Assembly: GCF_027244095.1 (NCBI RefSeq)
Contig: NC_069659.1
Span: 89,277,501-89,341,500 of the forward strand
Direction of reading: 5' to 3'
Length of the DNA stretch: 64,000 bases
Source of the DNA: Hemicordylus capensis
Taxonomy: Eukaryota > Chordata > Lepidosauria > Squamata > Cordylidae
Positions 12,187 through 23,895 of this stretch are shown piece after piece. Position 1 is the stretch's first letter; every line of letters begins with the position of its first letter. Under the pieces are notes generated by a model. The model ran no database searches. It was not told the origin of the DNA and saw only the letters and a program-made list of their open reading frames with translations. The position numbers were made by a program, and so were the translations under genes.

Positions 12187-12390
12187 CCTAAAGTAAAGTA
12201 AAGTGTGCCGTCAAGTCAATTTTGACTCCTGGCGCCCAAGGAGCCCTGTGGTTTTCTTTTGGTAGAGTACAGGAGGGGTTTACCATTGCTTCCTCCTGCG
12301 CAGTGTGAAATGATGCCTTTCAGCATCTTCCTATATCGCTGCTGCCAGATATACCAGCAGGGATTTGAACCGGCAACCTAAGGCTGCTGC
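12187..12390 (-). mobile_element. tRNA-derived SINE with an AAGT tail
   Basis: Read on the minus strand, the 5' part holds AGGTTGCCGGTTCAAATCC, a good RNA polymerase III B box, and the 3' end is a short TTAC/CTTT-type tail (AAGT repeats on the plus strand). The body, including CTCCTGGCGCCCAAGG, recalls a very common squamate SINE. The A-box part of the head is missing. Confidence 0.7.
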
Positions 12391-12699
12391 AAAAAAGATA
12401 TACTTGCAACATGCACAATACTTTTGTCTTTTGTGTTGAATAAAGCATATAGAATGTGTTTAAATTGTTGTATGTGATAATCACAAATGTCACTATGCAG
12501 GAAAACTGACATGTATGATTGTCACAGATGCTGATCAATATATTGTTTGCATGCTTTTAATATTACTGTTCATGGAGGGAAAGGGGACATTTGAAGTCCC
12601 TCTCATTAAAATATTTAATTTTACAGAAATCTCACTGCATTACTTATAACCACAACACATGATGTAATGTTGTGGTGGAAATTACCATTCTCTTGAAAC

Positions 12700-13175
12700 A
12701 ACCTGAACAACTGGTAGAACTGTCAGGGCCAGCTCTCCAGCAGTTTCACATGAAGATGGGCCTTTCCAGCCAACAAAATGGAGCTGATATTGACAGAGTT
12801 GATGTTGGTGGACAATCTCTGGGCCTTGGAAGGGACTTAAGAGAGTGCCTTATTTATCATAAAGCCCACCACCTCAGGAGATCATCAGGAGAAGTCCATG
12901 TACAATTGTCACTGGCTCATTTGGTGGCAACCTGGGATTGGGCCTTTTCTATAGATGCCCTGGGACTTTGGAATTTGCTTCCTGTAAAAATAACAGCTTC
13001 CTCATTTCTGACTTTTAAAAAAAGCACATTAAAAATGCTTACAACATACCAAACAGGCTTTTAAGTAATTTTAAAAATTGCCTTAATTTTATTGTTTGTT
13101 TTAACTTTTGCTGTAATTTAAATTTTTATGCCAACTGCCCAGAAATATCTATAATAGGTGGTATATAAATATGAG
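12700..13175 (+). mobile_element. L2-type LINE, 3' fragment
   Basis: A decayed frame reads GLGRDLRECLIYHKAHHLRR and then AFSIDALGLWNLLPVK, matching the C-terminal end of L2-like polyproteins. The 3' untranslated part follows, with TTTTTATGCCAACTGCCC. Truncated at the 5' side. Confidence 0.65.
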
Positions 13176-13685
13176 GAACTAGCTTTACCAGCACAGAGCA
13201 TCTGCGTGCTAGTACTCTGCTCTCCTCAGCCCCGTCACACACCCCACATGAGTCCCACCCCCACTCTCACTTGAGCCCTGACCCTCACCTTTGGTCCATG
13301 CACCCACCCCTACCCAACCCCTGATCCTGATCCTCAGCGGGAGCTGCAGGGGGTCGTGGAGGCCGTTTCCTCCTCCTCCACTTCCTTCTCCAATGCTGTT
13401 GCCACCAAATCCACCTCCAAGGCCCTCATCACCCATCCCAGCCTGTAGCATGCCTCCAAGGCCAGATGCCTACACTACACCAGGCCCCAGCTTTGCAGCC
13501 TGAGTGCCTGTTAGCTGGGCCACTCCCGGAACCTCCAGCTGCTGCTGGCCTCGGTAGTCCCACCCTTGCTTGCCCCGATAGGGCCTTTGATGTCACTGCC
13601 TGCTGGCTGCCGATTGGTTTAGCACTTCCATGGCGGATCTTGCCATGTACCACCTAAGCATTTTATATTTATAGATGGCTGAATG
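13176..13685. other. Unassigned C-rich, strand-asymmetric block
   Basis: The plus strand is notably C-rich with many CCCACCCC and CCTCCTCC runs, which opens long frames by composition alone. I see no motif that would make any of them a gene. Confidence 0.45.
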
Positions 13686-13689
13686 AATA

Positions 13690-14370
13690 ATATACCTAAA
13701 ACACATGGCATGGTAGAATCCCTATCCAAACCATTTTGGAGCCGAGGGGTGCTCCTTGATCTTGTTTTCCTCTTGAATAAACAGATTTCAAAGATGTCCA
13801 AGGGCACCTTTTATCAGCTACATTTGTTGTGTAGGCTTCTACCCCTCTTGGAGAAAAGAGGGAGCCTCTCAGCACATTGATCCAGGTTTTTAAGCTCCAG
13901 GACTGACCACTGTAATAAGCTCTTTGTGGGGCTGCTCTTGAAGATGACTCAGAATCTGCTGCAGGTACTAAGTGAATGCTGCTGTTCATCTCCTGTTGTA
14001 TAGAAAGCATGAGCACATGAGCTCAATTGAAATTGTATATGAAACACATGAGCCCATTCAATGTGTTTTGTGATATCTACAGTGGCTGTTTGCCCAACTT
14101 CAAATTGATATGATTTAACTTTGACTTGTTTAACAAAATGATGTTATTAACATTAGGAACTCACATGACTGAGGGATTGTCCCTGCCTATCAGCCCCTAT
14201 ATTTCCTCTGATCAGCAGATGGCCTTGCTTCATGGACCTTCACTTCATAGGTTAGACTATCAGCTGCTGGGAATTGAGTCTTCATTGCAATTGCCCCAGC
14301 CTATGGAATGTGCTACCTATGGAGGTCAGCTGATGTTCCTCTTCCACTGCTTTTGGCAAAGACTGTAAGC
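13690..14370 (+). mobile_element. L2-type LINE, degraded fragment
   Basis: A short frame KGTFYQLHLLCRLLPLLEKR corresponds to SAFYQLRLVCQLHPFFGS in the minus-strand L2 copy at 14795-15775. Downstream codons resemble the later part of the same protein. Heavily decayed. Confidence 0.5.
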
Positions 14371-14597
14371 CTCTTGTCTTGGCTAGCATTTGGTCTTTCA
14401 TTCTGCAAAAACTGGGTTGGAAAGATTAGCAGCAATTGAGGATTCCCATGTCTTCCTATCTATAGATAATTCAGTTATCCCACAAACATAATTTCTCATG
14501 CTTTATTTGTACTGGAGTCTTCAGGTCTATCTATCTGTCTATCTGGGGGGGAAATTCTGATGGAATATTCTATGGGGTATTAACACTTCATTTAAAT

Positions 14598-14745
14598 TGC
14601 CACATAATTTCTCAGCATAATCTGTTGGCCATCTGCTGACAATTCATGAAAAAGCCATGTCTTTTCAACTCAGAATAAAAGGAGGACTTTTTTTTAATGG
14701 ATTGTCAGGAAATGGCCAGCAGATGGTGCTAAGAAATTATGCAAC
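14598..14745. repeat. Imperfect inverted repeat, about 50-bp arms
   Basis: CATAATTTCTCAGCATAATC with GGCCATCTGCTGACAATTCAT on the left pairs, with a few mismatches, with the right arm ending GGTGCTAAGAAATTATGCA. Probably a small fold-back DNA element. Confidence 0.55.
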
Positions 14746-14794
14746 GTGTTTAGAAATCATGTGGATGCCCCATGATATTTTCTCTTGGAGTTTA

Positions 14795-15775
14795 TGTTGG
14801 AATAAATGTATTTATTTAATTAACTTACTTGCATAGTGCCCACTACTTGCAACTTACTTGCAAACCACCCACTACTGAAGTATCTAGGCGGTTTAAAACA
14901 GTAAAACAAAGAAAGAAATTTAAAAACAATTAAAACATATTAAAAGTTCAAATTAAAATCACTCTCCATAAAAATGGCTAAATAGCTAAAAAACCTGGCC
15001 GAAGAGATGTGTCTTTAGTTGTTTCCTAAAATCCAAAAAGGATGGAGCAGCTCTAATCTCAGCAGGAAGTGCGTCCCACAGCTCTGGGTTGTCAGCAGGC
15101 TCACCTCTGAGTTGTCAGCAGACAAGCTGGTGGCACCCTCAGATGAACTTCTCCTGAATATCTTAATAGGCAGCGGGGTTCATAACTAAGAAAGCGTTAA
15201 ACACCCTGGACCCAAGCCATTAAGGGCTTTATGGGTAATAACCAGCACTTTGTATTTTGCCTGGAAACCTATTGGTGGCCAGTGTAGTTCTTTTAAAACC
15301 AAAGTAATATGGTCTCTTTGGAACATCCTGAAGACCAATCTGACAGCAGCATTCTGCACCAGTTGCAGTTTCCGGACTACACAGGAAGGCAGCCCCATGT
15401 AGAGTGCATTGCAGTAGTCAAGCCTGGAAGTTACCAACATGTGCACAACTGTTTTAAGGTCATACTTCCAAAAAAAGGGTGAAGTTGGCAAACTAGCCTA
15501 AGCTGATAGAAAGCACTCCTGGTCACTGCCTCTACCTGAGGTATCAGAGAGAGGATTGGGTCCAGAAGTGCTCCCAAACTGTGGACCTGTTCCTTCTGGG
15601 GGAGTGTAATCCCATCCAGAACTAGCAGACCTACCCAATTTCCCAAACTTTGGCTTCTTACAATGAGAACCTCCATCTTGTTTGGATTCAGTCTCAGTTT
15701 GTTATTCCTCATCCAGCCCATTACTGCCTCAGGTTAGACATTTTGGAAAGTTATGCCATTGCCTGATGAAGCTGA
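14795..15775 (-). mobile_element. L2-type LINE, RT C-terminal part and 3' UTR
   Basis: The minus-strand frames read GWMRNNKLRLNPNKMEVLIV, then LVTSRLDYCNALYMGLP, KLQLVQNAAVRLV and LKELHWPPIGFQAKYKVLVI, the conserved block after the RT domain in L2-clade LINEs. The 3' UTR follows toward 14795. At least one frame break separates the two coding pieces. The copy continues at 16459-16550 on the far side of a solo LTR, so the LTR landed in it. Confidence 0.8.
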
Positions 15776-15780
15776 CTTGT

Positions 15781-16453
15781 TGTCGTAAATCTGTTAGCTC
15801 GACTAACCCAACAGGATTTACAACCCCCTTCAGCACTCCCCAGTGAGTTAACAGAAAGCGGCAGCGGAACTGCACAAGTGAAAAATAAAAGGCTCACAAA
15901 GAAAAAACAGTAAATGAATTAAGTCCCCTGAACTGAACTAGGTACCCCGCTCTAACAATAACTGAGTAATAAGTGAACAGAAAACACTGGACAAGGAATT
16001 AAAATAGCGAAGGACAACAGAAGCAAGGAATTAACAGAACAAAGCAGGAAAGCACAAACAAGGCAAACTGTAACTCAGACAAAGTTACGGAATTCAATAG
16101 CACACTGTCTGTGGACAAGCGAAAATTGCAAACAGCACCTGAGCAATTGAGAGACTACCAAATATATATGGCTCAAGAAGGCTTCCCTGAGTCAGCACTT
16201 CGGCTTCCTCTCTAGTGATCTCCTGTGCCTGCGTGACTTCCACTGAGCCTCCCTCTTGAGCCGTCTTCTCAAGACAGATGAAATCCCAGGCTCCTCCCCA
16301 TCAGAAATCATAACTGGCAGCTGTTGCGAATCCTCAGCTCCAGAGTCTGATCTCCCTGCCAACTCTTGTTGCTGTGCCTCTGAGCCCTCACTAGCAGATG
16401 AATCCTCCCATTCCTGCTCTGACTCTTCTGAGTCAGAAATCTGAGCCATGACA
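15781..16453 (-). mobile_element. Solo LTR of an LTR retroelement (fossil)
   Basis: A 673-bp unit with TG...CA ends in minus orientation, flanked by the 5-bp duplication CTTGT at 15776-15780 and 16454-16458. A TATATATA-type box lies mid-unit. The half nearest its 5' end includes a short frame that is acidic and then arginine-rich. No second LTR or internal region is nearby. Family not settled (Ty3-like or ERV). Flank identity suggests moderate age, and it is younger than the L2 copy it interrupts. Confidence 0.7.
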
Positions 16454-16458
16454 CTTGT

Positions 16459-16550
16459 AGAAATAGATTTGGGTGTCATCAGAGTACTGATAACACTCAG
16501 TGCCATTGATAACACCCAAATTGCCATCTAGATAGACCCTCCTACTAGGG
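16459..16550 (-). mobile_element. L2-type LINE, distal piece beyond the solo LTR
   Basis: The stretch with AAATAGATTTGGGTGTCATC is typical of the L2 reading direction seen at 14795-15775 and resumes immediately after the LTR target duplication. Confidence 0.55.
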
Positions 16551-16559
16551 AAAGAAAAG

Positions 16560-16960
16560 CAGGGCTGGCCTTAGCATCTTTGGTACCCTTGGCGAACTTA
16601 GACTTTGCCTCCCCACCCCCAGCTGAGGTGTGAAGTCCTGAGGTGTGAATTTTAAGCCACACAGGCTGCTCATTTGCCATTCTGTGTGGATGACCAGTGA
16701 CTGACTAGCCCACACTGATTTGGGGATACAGTGGGAGAGGGAAAAGAGTTGAGGAGCTTGGTGCCTGTCCGATGCCTGCCCTTCCTCTATTGCTGCCGCC
16801 TCCCTCTCTCAGCAGTGTAGGTCCTCTGGGTCAATCAACCTCTCTGTCTTCCCGAGAGGCAGCTTTTAATGGCAGTGCAACAAGCTTCTGTTGCAGGAAA
16901 ATCCTCTGGAACCTTGCCCTCCTGATTAATTCAGCCCCTTGCGATCATCCTTCCATCAAA
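16560..16960 (+). mobile_element. hAT-like element, one end only
   Basis: Begins CAGGGCTGGCCTTAGCATC, a common hAT terminus. The opposite terminus and a target duplication were not found, so this is a fragment and its right limit is approximate. Confidence 0.45.
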
Positions 16961-17479
16961 TTGACAGAGAATGAGGCATCTAACCAAACTAAAGAGGATT
17001 AGACAAGGTTCCCACAATAGAGCTCATTGCCTGACAGAGAAATTTCTACAAGTCAACACAACAAGGGTGGTGCTCACATTAGTTTTTATTCATGATCATG
17101 AAGGCAGAGTACAAGTCAAAAGTCTGACAAGCACTGCGCACTCAGGGTACGCAGTTGCCAGTTTATATAGGTTAAAAGCAAGTCAGTACATCCATCGACA
17201 TATGTCATTTGTGGTTAAACATATGTTTTCCTGTGGTGCCAATTAGAGTCTTGGACATGAGTTACTGTTTGGCCTTTCTGCTGACCCTACTCCTTATCAG
17301 TATCTCCTGGTTTCTTTCTTTCTGGTTTCTATGTTTCTTTCTGCTGAGTGTGGGATTTGTCTCATGACCCTGGCTACATACATTGTCTCCTGTCAGGCTC
17401 TAGTATTTTTACCTCTTGGCTGATGGGCCTCACATCCTTGACTCGTACAATTTCATTCTGGTCTACTGGTCTTACATTC
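16961..17479. other. Unassigned sequence
   Basis: The string TGACAGAGAA occurs twice about 70 bp apart (16962 and 17032). I could not assign the region to a repeat family. Confidence 0.35.
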
Positions 17480-17605
17480 TGTTTAGGAGCCTGAACCAAA
17501 CTTTTATTTGTGGGTCTGGATTAAACATTTCTTGATTGCTTCCATCCATGACCAATCAGGTCCAACCGGAGCCAAACCAACCATGGTGTGCACTACTCAC
17601 TTCCT
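17480..17605 (-). mobile_element. Family G DNA element, end fragment
   Basis: On the minus strand GTGCACACCATGG leads into GGTTTGGCTCCGGTTGGACC. The GTGCAC plus gGTTYGGCTCC arrangement is shared with 19090-19265 and 23896-25090. Confidence 0.4.
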
Positions 17606-19089
17606 GTTTTGGTTCAAGCACTTCAGAAACCATAGTGGAGGCTCACACCGAAGCAACTGTGGCAGTAACAGAGCAGAGGGTGGCAGGAAGTGGGTGGAGA
17701 CAGAATGCAGTGAGGGGAGAGGAGGAAAGCAAACCAGGGACCAGCCACTAGATTTCCGCTCAGGGAGCTCCAACATTGGCCGCAGCGCAGCAAAGTGGAC
17801 CCTTTCCTTTAGCCAGGCAGGCAGCATTACAAGCAAGTGGGTGGGCGGCGGTTGATGGGCTAAATACTTGATGAGTTCACCTGAAAATACAATTACACCT
17901 ACATCCTTGACATTAATTTTTGTATCCCTGGCATACATTTTGGTCAGATTAGAACAGAATCTGATCCAAAGATGTGCATGATATAGAATTGCTATTAGGA
18001 TGAGAGTAAAGATTTTCTTCCCTTGACCCACTACAAGCCTTCTGTCTTGTCTTCTGTGTACACTGTGAACACTATACAATAACTGTACACTGTACACAGA
18101 ATATATTCTGTGAACACTGTACAATAACTGGCAATTCTGATAATATGCATTAATAGAAAAAATACGTAAAACATTTTTCTTGCTCCATTTACTGTTGTAT
18201 CCATTCATCCATTGTATTGAGGGATAGCTCATAGTTCCAGAAAAGTAAAACTGCCTTATTATCCACAGTCATATGAATTTCATATTTTTACCCAATTGTT
18301 TCAAGAAACACTTTGAAGTTTGCATATGAGTAAAAAAGCCAGAGGGCATTGGTCAGTCATATGCTGGATAACTTTCAGTATTTTTAGGATCCTACTTCAG
18401 TTCAATTGCCAGCAGATAGAGGGAAAGGCATAGATAATGTCATGGAAGTGAAGTTAGTTTATAGAGTTTGCTCTCCAATGACAGAAACAAAAATTAAACA
18501 AACCATCTTACCACCCTCACCACAATCACAGTTGTTAAAAATAGCTCAGAAATAGTCACTCATTTTTTCCATGACACTAGGCATTGACAGAAGTTTTATG
18601 GCCAGATTATGTTGTGTCCATAAATAACTGGAACATTTACAGTTTACAAGAGCTATGGGAAATACCCAGGAACTGAAACTGGTGAATAGAAACCAGCACA
18701 TAGCTAACCTAAGATGTGATGATGATGTGATGGTTCCTGTATCTGTTGCCATCATTTATCTTCAATAGTCCTCCTCTCCTCTACCGCCCTTGGTAGCAGG
18801 GTAATGCTGTAGGCATGGGGTGTTGCACTTAAAGAGAAAGTCCAAATACGTTAAAAATAAATAGGATTTGTTGTTTCACGAAGAAAAACAAACAAAACAA
18901 AACATGTTCTTGGATGGAGCTCCCGGGCCGGCAAGCTCCCTGTCTCTGCCGCTACGGAAACTCCCTGCTGCATCCGGCCCTGCTTCCACCTGTGTAGGAC
19001 TGAAGGGTGGGAAATTCAAAGACGCGTCAGAAGAAGAACTAAAGGAGATTTCATTCTAGATCTAGATTAGAGATAGAGACTTAGCAATC
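17606..19089. other. Unassigned sequence with a local tandem duplication
   Basis: Around 18060-18130 the string GTGAACACT(A/G)TACAATAACTG occurs twice with a palindromic GTACACTGTACAC between. A G+C-richer patch lies at 18910-18990. No gene-like frame or named repeat. Confidence 0.4.
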
Positions 19090-19265
19090 GCAAAATGGAG
19101 CGGCTGAAACTACAAATCTTTCGGAGACAAAACAGGGGCATTTCGGTTTGGCTCCAAAACATTTTGAGTTGGCTATCAGGCAATTTGTTCTGTCTACAAA
19201 TCACCCGAAACGGCCAATTTCGGGCACAAAACAATTCGGCTACAAATCGTTTCGTACATCCCTAC
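19090..19265 (-). mobile_element. Family G DNA element, terminal part
   Basis: The minus-strand end reads GTAGGGATGTACGAAACG, close to TAGGGATGTGCACGG at 23896 and GGGGTGTGCATTTGG at 63481. The sequence has repeated TTTCGG/CCGAAA motifs. The other end is not defined. Confidence 0.55.
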
Positions 19266-19594
19266 ATTGTGATAGTGTTGCATTTCATTCTCTAGGAAAT
19301 AAACCAAAAGGTTGCTTTCTTTAGCAATAAAACACTTACCTCTTTGTTGGTGATGTGAGTGTCTGAAGCTTTTCATTTCTGTTTTTCTGAAGTAGTGCAA
19401 CAAGTTATGTTCCTTACCTTGTGTCATGATTTTTGTCATTAAACGAAAACCATGGCAGAATCTATGGTTTTTAAAAGATTATATTTGGCAGAATCCATGG
19501 TTGTTGTTGTTGTTTTTAATTTTTTTTCAGATGATTCCCAAAACAGGTTGTCATTTTGTTGTCCATTTGTCTGTAGTTTCCTGTTCAAGTGGAT

Positions 19595-19870
19595 CTATTT
19601 CCAGGGTGAAGATACTTCTCCAGGAGGGTTTCCACAAAGGGCTGTTACCGCAAATCTCCTTTGGAAGAGAGTGTGTGTGTGATCACACACCAGCCAAACA
19701 TACCCCAAACTCCATTCGAGATCCTTGGAAGCACTCCAGACACAAATCTGGCTTTGTCTTCTGAATTCTAGCTTATCTTAATGTATTTCCGGGTTTTTAA
19801 AATCCTGTTTTTAAGAGAGTTTTCCTGAAAACACCAGAGCAAATAGGGAGAGGCACTGAAGTAGAATCAT
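19595..19870 (-). mobile_element. Family B DNA element, fragment
   Basis: Reverse complement of the middle of the copy at 35150-36049: shared blocks include CTCCTTTGGAAGAGAGTGTG, ATCCTTGGA and AATTCTAGCTTATCT, and both are followed by a hydrophobic-poor AT run. Confidence 0.65.
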
Positions 19871-19913
19871 TAACATGATAAAAGCAAACAAACTCTTTAG
19901 GAATGCAGATATA

Positions 19914-20691
19914 CAGGTGAAACTCGGAAAATTAGAATATTGTGCAAAAGTCCATTAATTTCAGTAATGCAAATTAAAAGGTGAAACTGATATATGAGAC
20001 AGACACATTACATGCAAAGTGAGATAAGCCAAGCCTTAATTTGTTATAATTGTGATGATCATGGCGTACAGCTCATGAAAACCCCAAATCCACAATCTCA
20101 GAAAATTAGAATATTACATGGAACCAAGAAGACAAGGATTGAAGAATAGAACAATATCGGACCTCTGAAAAGTATAAGCATGCATATGTATTCAGTACTT
20201 GGTTTGGGCCCCTTTTGCAGCAATTACTGCCTCAATGCGGCATGGCATGGATGCTATCAGCCTGTGGCACTGATGAGGTATTATGGAAGACCAGGATGCT
20301 TCATTAGTGGCCTTCAGCAATTCTGCATTGTTTGGTCTCATGTCTCTCATCCTTCTCTTGGCAATGCCCCACAGATTCTCTATGGGGTCAGGTCAGGCGA
20401 GTTTGCTGGCCAATCAAGCACAGTACACTGTATACTTTTCAGAGGTCCGATATTGTTCTATTCTTCAATCCTTGCCTTCTTGGTTCCATGTAATATTCTA
20501 ATTTTCTGAGATTGTGGATTTGGGGTTTTCATGAGCTGTACGCCATGATCATCACAATTATAACAAATTAAGGCTTGACATCTCGCTTTGCATGTAATGC
20601 GTCTATCTCATATATCAGTTTCACCTTTTAATTTGCATTACTGAAATTAATGGACTTTTGCACGATATTCTAATTTTCCGAGTTTCACCTG
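19914..20691 (-). mobile_element. Tc1/mariner deletion derivative with 260-bp inverted repeats
   Basis: Both ends read CAGGTGAAACTCGGAAAATT inward, flanked by TA on each side. The arms (19914-20176 and 20431-20691) are near-perfect reverse complements. Between them about 250 bp of minus-strand transposase remains: the string PDPIENLWG is the motif around the last catalytic region of Tc1/mariner transposases, followed by a decayed stretch ending near AAIAAKGAQ-like codons. The rest of the transposase is gone and at least one stop interrupts the remnant. Confidence 0.9.
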
Positions 20692-20889
20692 TAGCTCTTT
20701 AGAAATGCAAATTGAGCTGGATTGCCTAGCTGCAAGAAGCAAACTCTTTAAGTTATAGTTACAAAAGTAAAACCTCTGTTTGCTCAAGTTGACTTTTTTG
20801 AACTATATTAGTCCGCTTGCTTAAGGTTTTCCCTGGTTAAAACACCACACATGTGTTGGAAAAAAGGGAAGAAATCTGATAGTGTATAC

Positions 20890-21213
20890 AAATGCTCCCA
20901 GTCTAGGACACAAGATTTTGAAGACTTGACTACTGCAATGCTCTCTATGTGGGGCTGCCTTTGTATGTTGTCTGGAAACTGCAGTTGGTCCAGAATGTGG
21001 CAGCCAGGTTGGTCTCTGGGTCATCACGGAGGGACCATATCACTCATATCTTAAAAGATCTACACTGGCTGCCAATGAGTTTCTGGGCAAAATATAAGGT
21101 TTTGGTTATAACCTATAAAGCCCTAAACAGCTTGGGCCCTGGGTATTTAAGAGAATGTCTTCTTTGCTATGAACCACACCTCCCATTGAGATAATCTGGA
21201 GAGGTCCATCTGC
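20890..21213 (+). mobile_element. L2-type LINE, 5' part of a split copy
   Basis: Frames read LQLVQNVAARLVSGSSRRDH and LKDLHWLPMSFWAKYKVLVI, the conserved L2 block. Interrupted at 21214 by a hAT element and resumes at 22272. Confidence 0.8.
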
Positions 21214-22271
21214 CAGGGGCTTAACTGGGGGGGCAGGCAGGGCACGTGCCCCGGGCGCCACTTGAAGGGGGCGCCATTTCTTAAAATTAATAAATAAATA
21301 AATAATGGCCACCAAAACCAAAATGGCCACTGGACATGCTCAAATGGCCTCTGTGAAGCCCTAGACCATGCCAGGCCTTGCAGAGGCCATTTGAGCAAGT
21401 GTGGCAGCCATTTTGTTTTCAGTGGCCATTTTTTTAAAAGAATATATTTTAAAAAATGACCACCGCACATACTCAAATGGTGCCTGTGAGGCCCTAGAGG
21501 CCAGTGGGAGGAGGAGGAAACTTTGCAAACCCCCCACAGCAGACCCCCCAAAGGGGCTACAGGTAATTTTTTTTTAAAAAAAATTAATATAATATAGGTC
21601 ACTGTACACCTGTTCAGATTGGCACTATGTACAGAGAATCAGGGCTTGTAAATACTGTGCTGAAGTTTATGAGCTAAGATTGTATTCATTTGCTCTTGCT
21701 TTGCTTCTTGTGATAAGTGAGTTAAATGTGATGTCTTAATAATATGGCTATTAATGGTGAATTTGTCTTTGAATCAGTGTGAAATCCTTAGTATTAAGAC
21801 CCACTGGGAGTTTCTTGCTCTTTCTCTCATTTTAACTGTCTTTCTGAAAGACTAGAATATATTCCAAGCAGTGACACAGTTTACTCTGCATATCATTTAA
21901 TTATTTTCAGAGTATCTAGGAAAAGTCAAATTCTCGATTTATTTTTAAAACTTATGTAATTGTGATGCTACCATGTATAGCAGAGAATTAGACAGGCACT
22001 TCTATTTAGTTTTTGCAAGTATACCTCCGCATAATATTTAGGTATTTCATGAGCCCCAGCATACTGAAATTTGTAGTTTTCCAGCATTTTCTTGGTCTGG
22101 CTACATCCACTGCTAAATAGTTTTTGAAATATTAAAAGATTAACGAGCTTGACTTGTATTTTTCAGCTGATATTATGGTAGAGTTATCTGAAAGATGGGT
22201 GTCAGATGTTTGGACAGGGGGCGCAATTTCAGTGCTTGCCCTAGGCGCTATTTTCCCTAGATACGCTTCTG
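21214..22271. mobile_element. hAT-like non-autonomous element, copy D, with exact target duplication
   Basis: Ends CAGGGGCTTAACTGGGG and (reverse complement) CAGAAGCGTATCTAGGG, flanked by the exact octamer CCATCTGC at 21206-21213 and 22272-22279. About 1.06 kb. It carries repeated GGCCAT/ATGGCC subterminal motifs and a GGGGGCGCNATTT box near both ends. No transposase frame. Inserted into an L2 copy. Confidence 0.9.
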
Positions 22272-22612
22272 CCATCTGCAGTTGCCACTGGCTCGTCTGC
22301 TGGCTATTCGGGGATGGGCCTTCTTCATTGCTGCCCGAGGCTTTGGAACACACTTCCTGCTGAAGCACCTCCCCATCTCTTACAACTTTAGAAAAGGCAG
22401 TCAAGATGTATTTGTTCACCCAGGCTTTTAATTAAATATTGTTTTAATAGTGTTTTTAATAGTTTTAACATTTTAAATTTTAATTGCTGAAGTGTTTTAG
22501 TCTTTTTATCTGTTGTTTTTATTGTATTGTTGTAAACCGCCAAGAGACTTGGGTTTGGGGCTAAAAAGGTGTTAAATAAATACATAAATAAATACATACA
22601 TAAATAAGGCAA
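22272..22612 (+). mobile_element. L2-type LINE, 3' part of a split copy
   Basis: After the hAT, codons for a decayed GWAFFIAARGFGTHFLLKH-like end are followed by the 3' UTR with GTTGTAAACCGCCAAGAGA and a terminal AAATAAATACATA tail. Confidence 0.8.
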
Positions 22613-22614
22613 CA

Positions 22615-22860
22615 TTTTGTTCCTATCCAAGGAGCACTCTCCCCCCCCTCCCCATTGGCTAGAAGGAAAACATGGAGGCATGCAATGTGAACCTACACCA
22701 AAAGAAAACCTGAGAGTAGAGGAGAGGAGCTGCTTCCCTCATGCCGCAAGTGTAATTCAAAGTGGCTTCGCTCAACATTTACCCCAAGAGATGGAAGCTA
22801 TGTGTGAAAAACCTCCAGGCAATGTAGTATCTTTCCCCCTCACTATCTGTAGAATTAAGC
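22615..22860 (-). mobile_element. Family B DNA element, fragment
   Basis: Reverse complement of the start of the copies at 35150 and 57800: shared motifs are AAAGTGGCTTCGCTCAAC (CACTTTGAAT in the others), GAGGAGAGG runs and GTGAACCTACACCAAAAG. Confidence 0.6.
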
Positions 22861-22903
22861 CTTGGCAAAGGTTATTTACAGAATCAAACAAAGAAAGGAA
22901 GTG

Positions 22904-23416
22904 TGTCAGGGCACTGACAGGGGAGCGAGTGATGAAGAGTGGGATGGTGACAAACTCACCACACCTGACTGGGTGCCACTGCCCCTCCTAGACCCCGAGG
23001 GAGTCACTCTGGCTCGCTTCTTGGTGGGAAAAAAACTGATGATGGTCCTTCCAGACTCACAGCAAGACGGAGTGATCTCGTGAGGAACAGAACGCTGAGC
23101 CGGAGTCTTGCGAGACGCGGCAGTCTCATGAGACGGATCCCACATGACAGGTAGGATATAAAGCACACTCAGCCCATGATGAGGGCCAGTCAAGGACAAA
23201 GGCCGGAGGTGGCAAGAGCCTGATGAGTCCTTCAGAAACAAGGAAGGCAGCACACCGGGAGCGTTTCTCACAGCCCCTGTGAGATGCTTCTTCTTCTCCT
23301 GAATCCTCCACAACACTGAGCCTTTGATCTTTAGCCATCACCAAGGAAACAATGAGCGCATCATAATAGAGAAATCACAGGAAATGTCATAATTGCCACA
23401 TTCAGAGGTAGAGGCA
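22904..23416 (+). mobile_element. Probable solo LTR (fossil)
   Basis: A 513-bp unit with TGTCAGGG...GAGGCA ends and a matching 5-bp duplication AAGTG at 22899-22903 and 23417-23421. A TATAAA box is near 23157. No internal region or partner LTR is nearby. Family unknown. The call rests mainly on the ends and the short duplication. Confidence 0.45.
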
Positions 23417-23614
23417 AAGTGTCTTCCTTCAGCTCTGGGGAGAGCTGTAGTTGGTGGGCATCTATCTACACTACAAACATGTTATAGGCACTTTCCAGAC
23501 CAGCAGCAAAATGCTTCCATTCAGGCAAGTCACATTGAAAACATAACCCTTATATATATGTAGGCACCATGCAAAAGCAATAGGGCCAGGCAAAAGAATT
23601 ACAGGAATTCGGCC

Positions 23615-23890
23615 TCTAATTGTTATTTATATTTTATTTATTTATTTATTATTAAAATTTTTATACTGCCCTTCCACAAGGCTCAGGGCGGTTTACATTA
23701 AAACACCATTAAAATCAATTAACAATTAAAACAGAAATTATAAAACTGCATAAAATAATAATTAACAATTAAAACATCATAAAACACCAACTAAATAGCC
23801 AAAAACAATTTAAAAACAAGTTTTTAAAAGCTGAGAAAGCTTGGTTGAAGAGATGTGTTTTCAGAAGTTTCTTAAAAATTGCTAGGGATG
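23615..23890 (-). mobile_element. L2-type LINE 3' UTR fragment
   Basis: On the minus strand the GCCCTGAGCCTTGTGGAAGG box and the TAAATAAATAAATAAA tail match the other L2 3' ends here. Truncated by the element that begins at 23896. Confidence 0.65.
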
Positions 23891-23895
23891 GGGAG

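Noticed and set aside
16192-16446. Acidic/basic frame as a host exon
   Set aside because: It lies entirely inside the solo LTR bounded by a 5-bp duplication.
17597-18232. Minus-strand frame of 211 codons as a gene
   Set aside because: The frame is made of tandem-like YSVHRIYSVYSV stretches from a local duplication and low-complexity sequence, with no domain or splice support.
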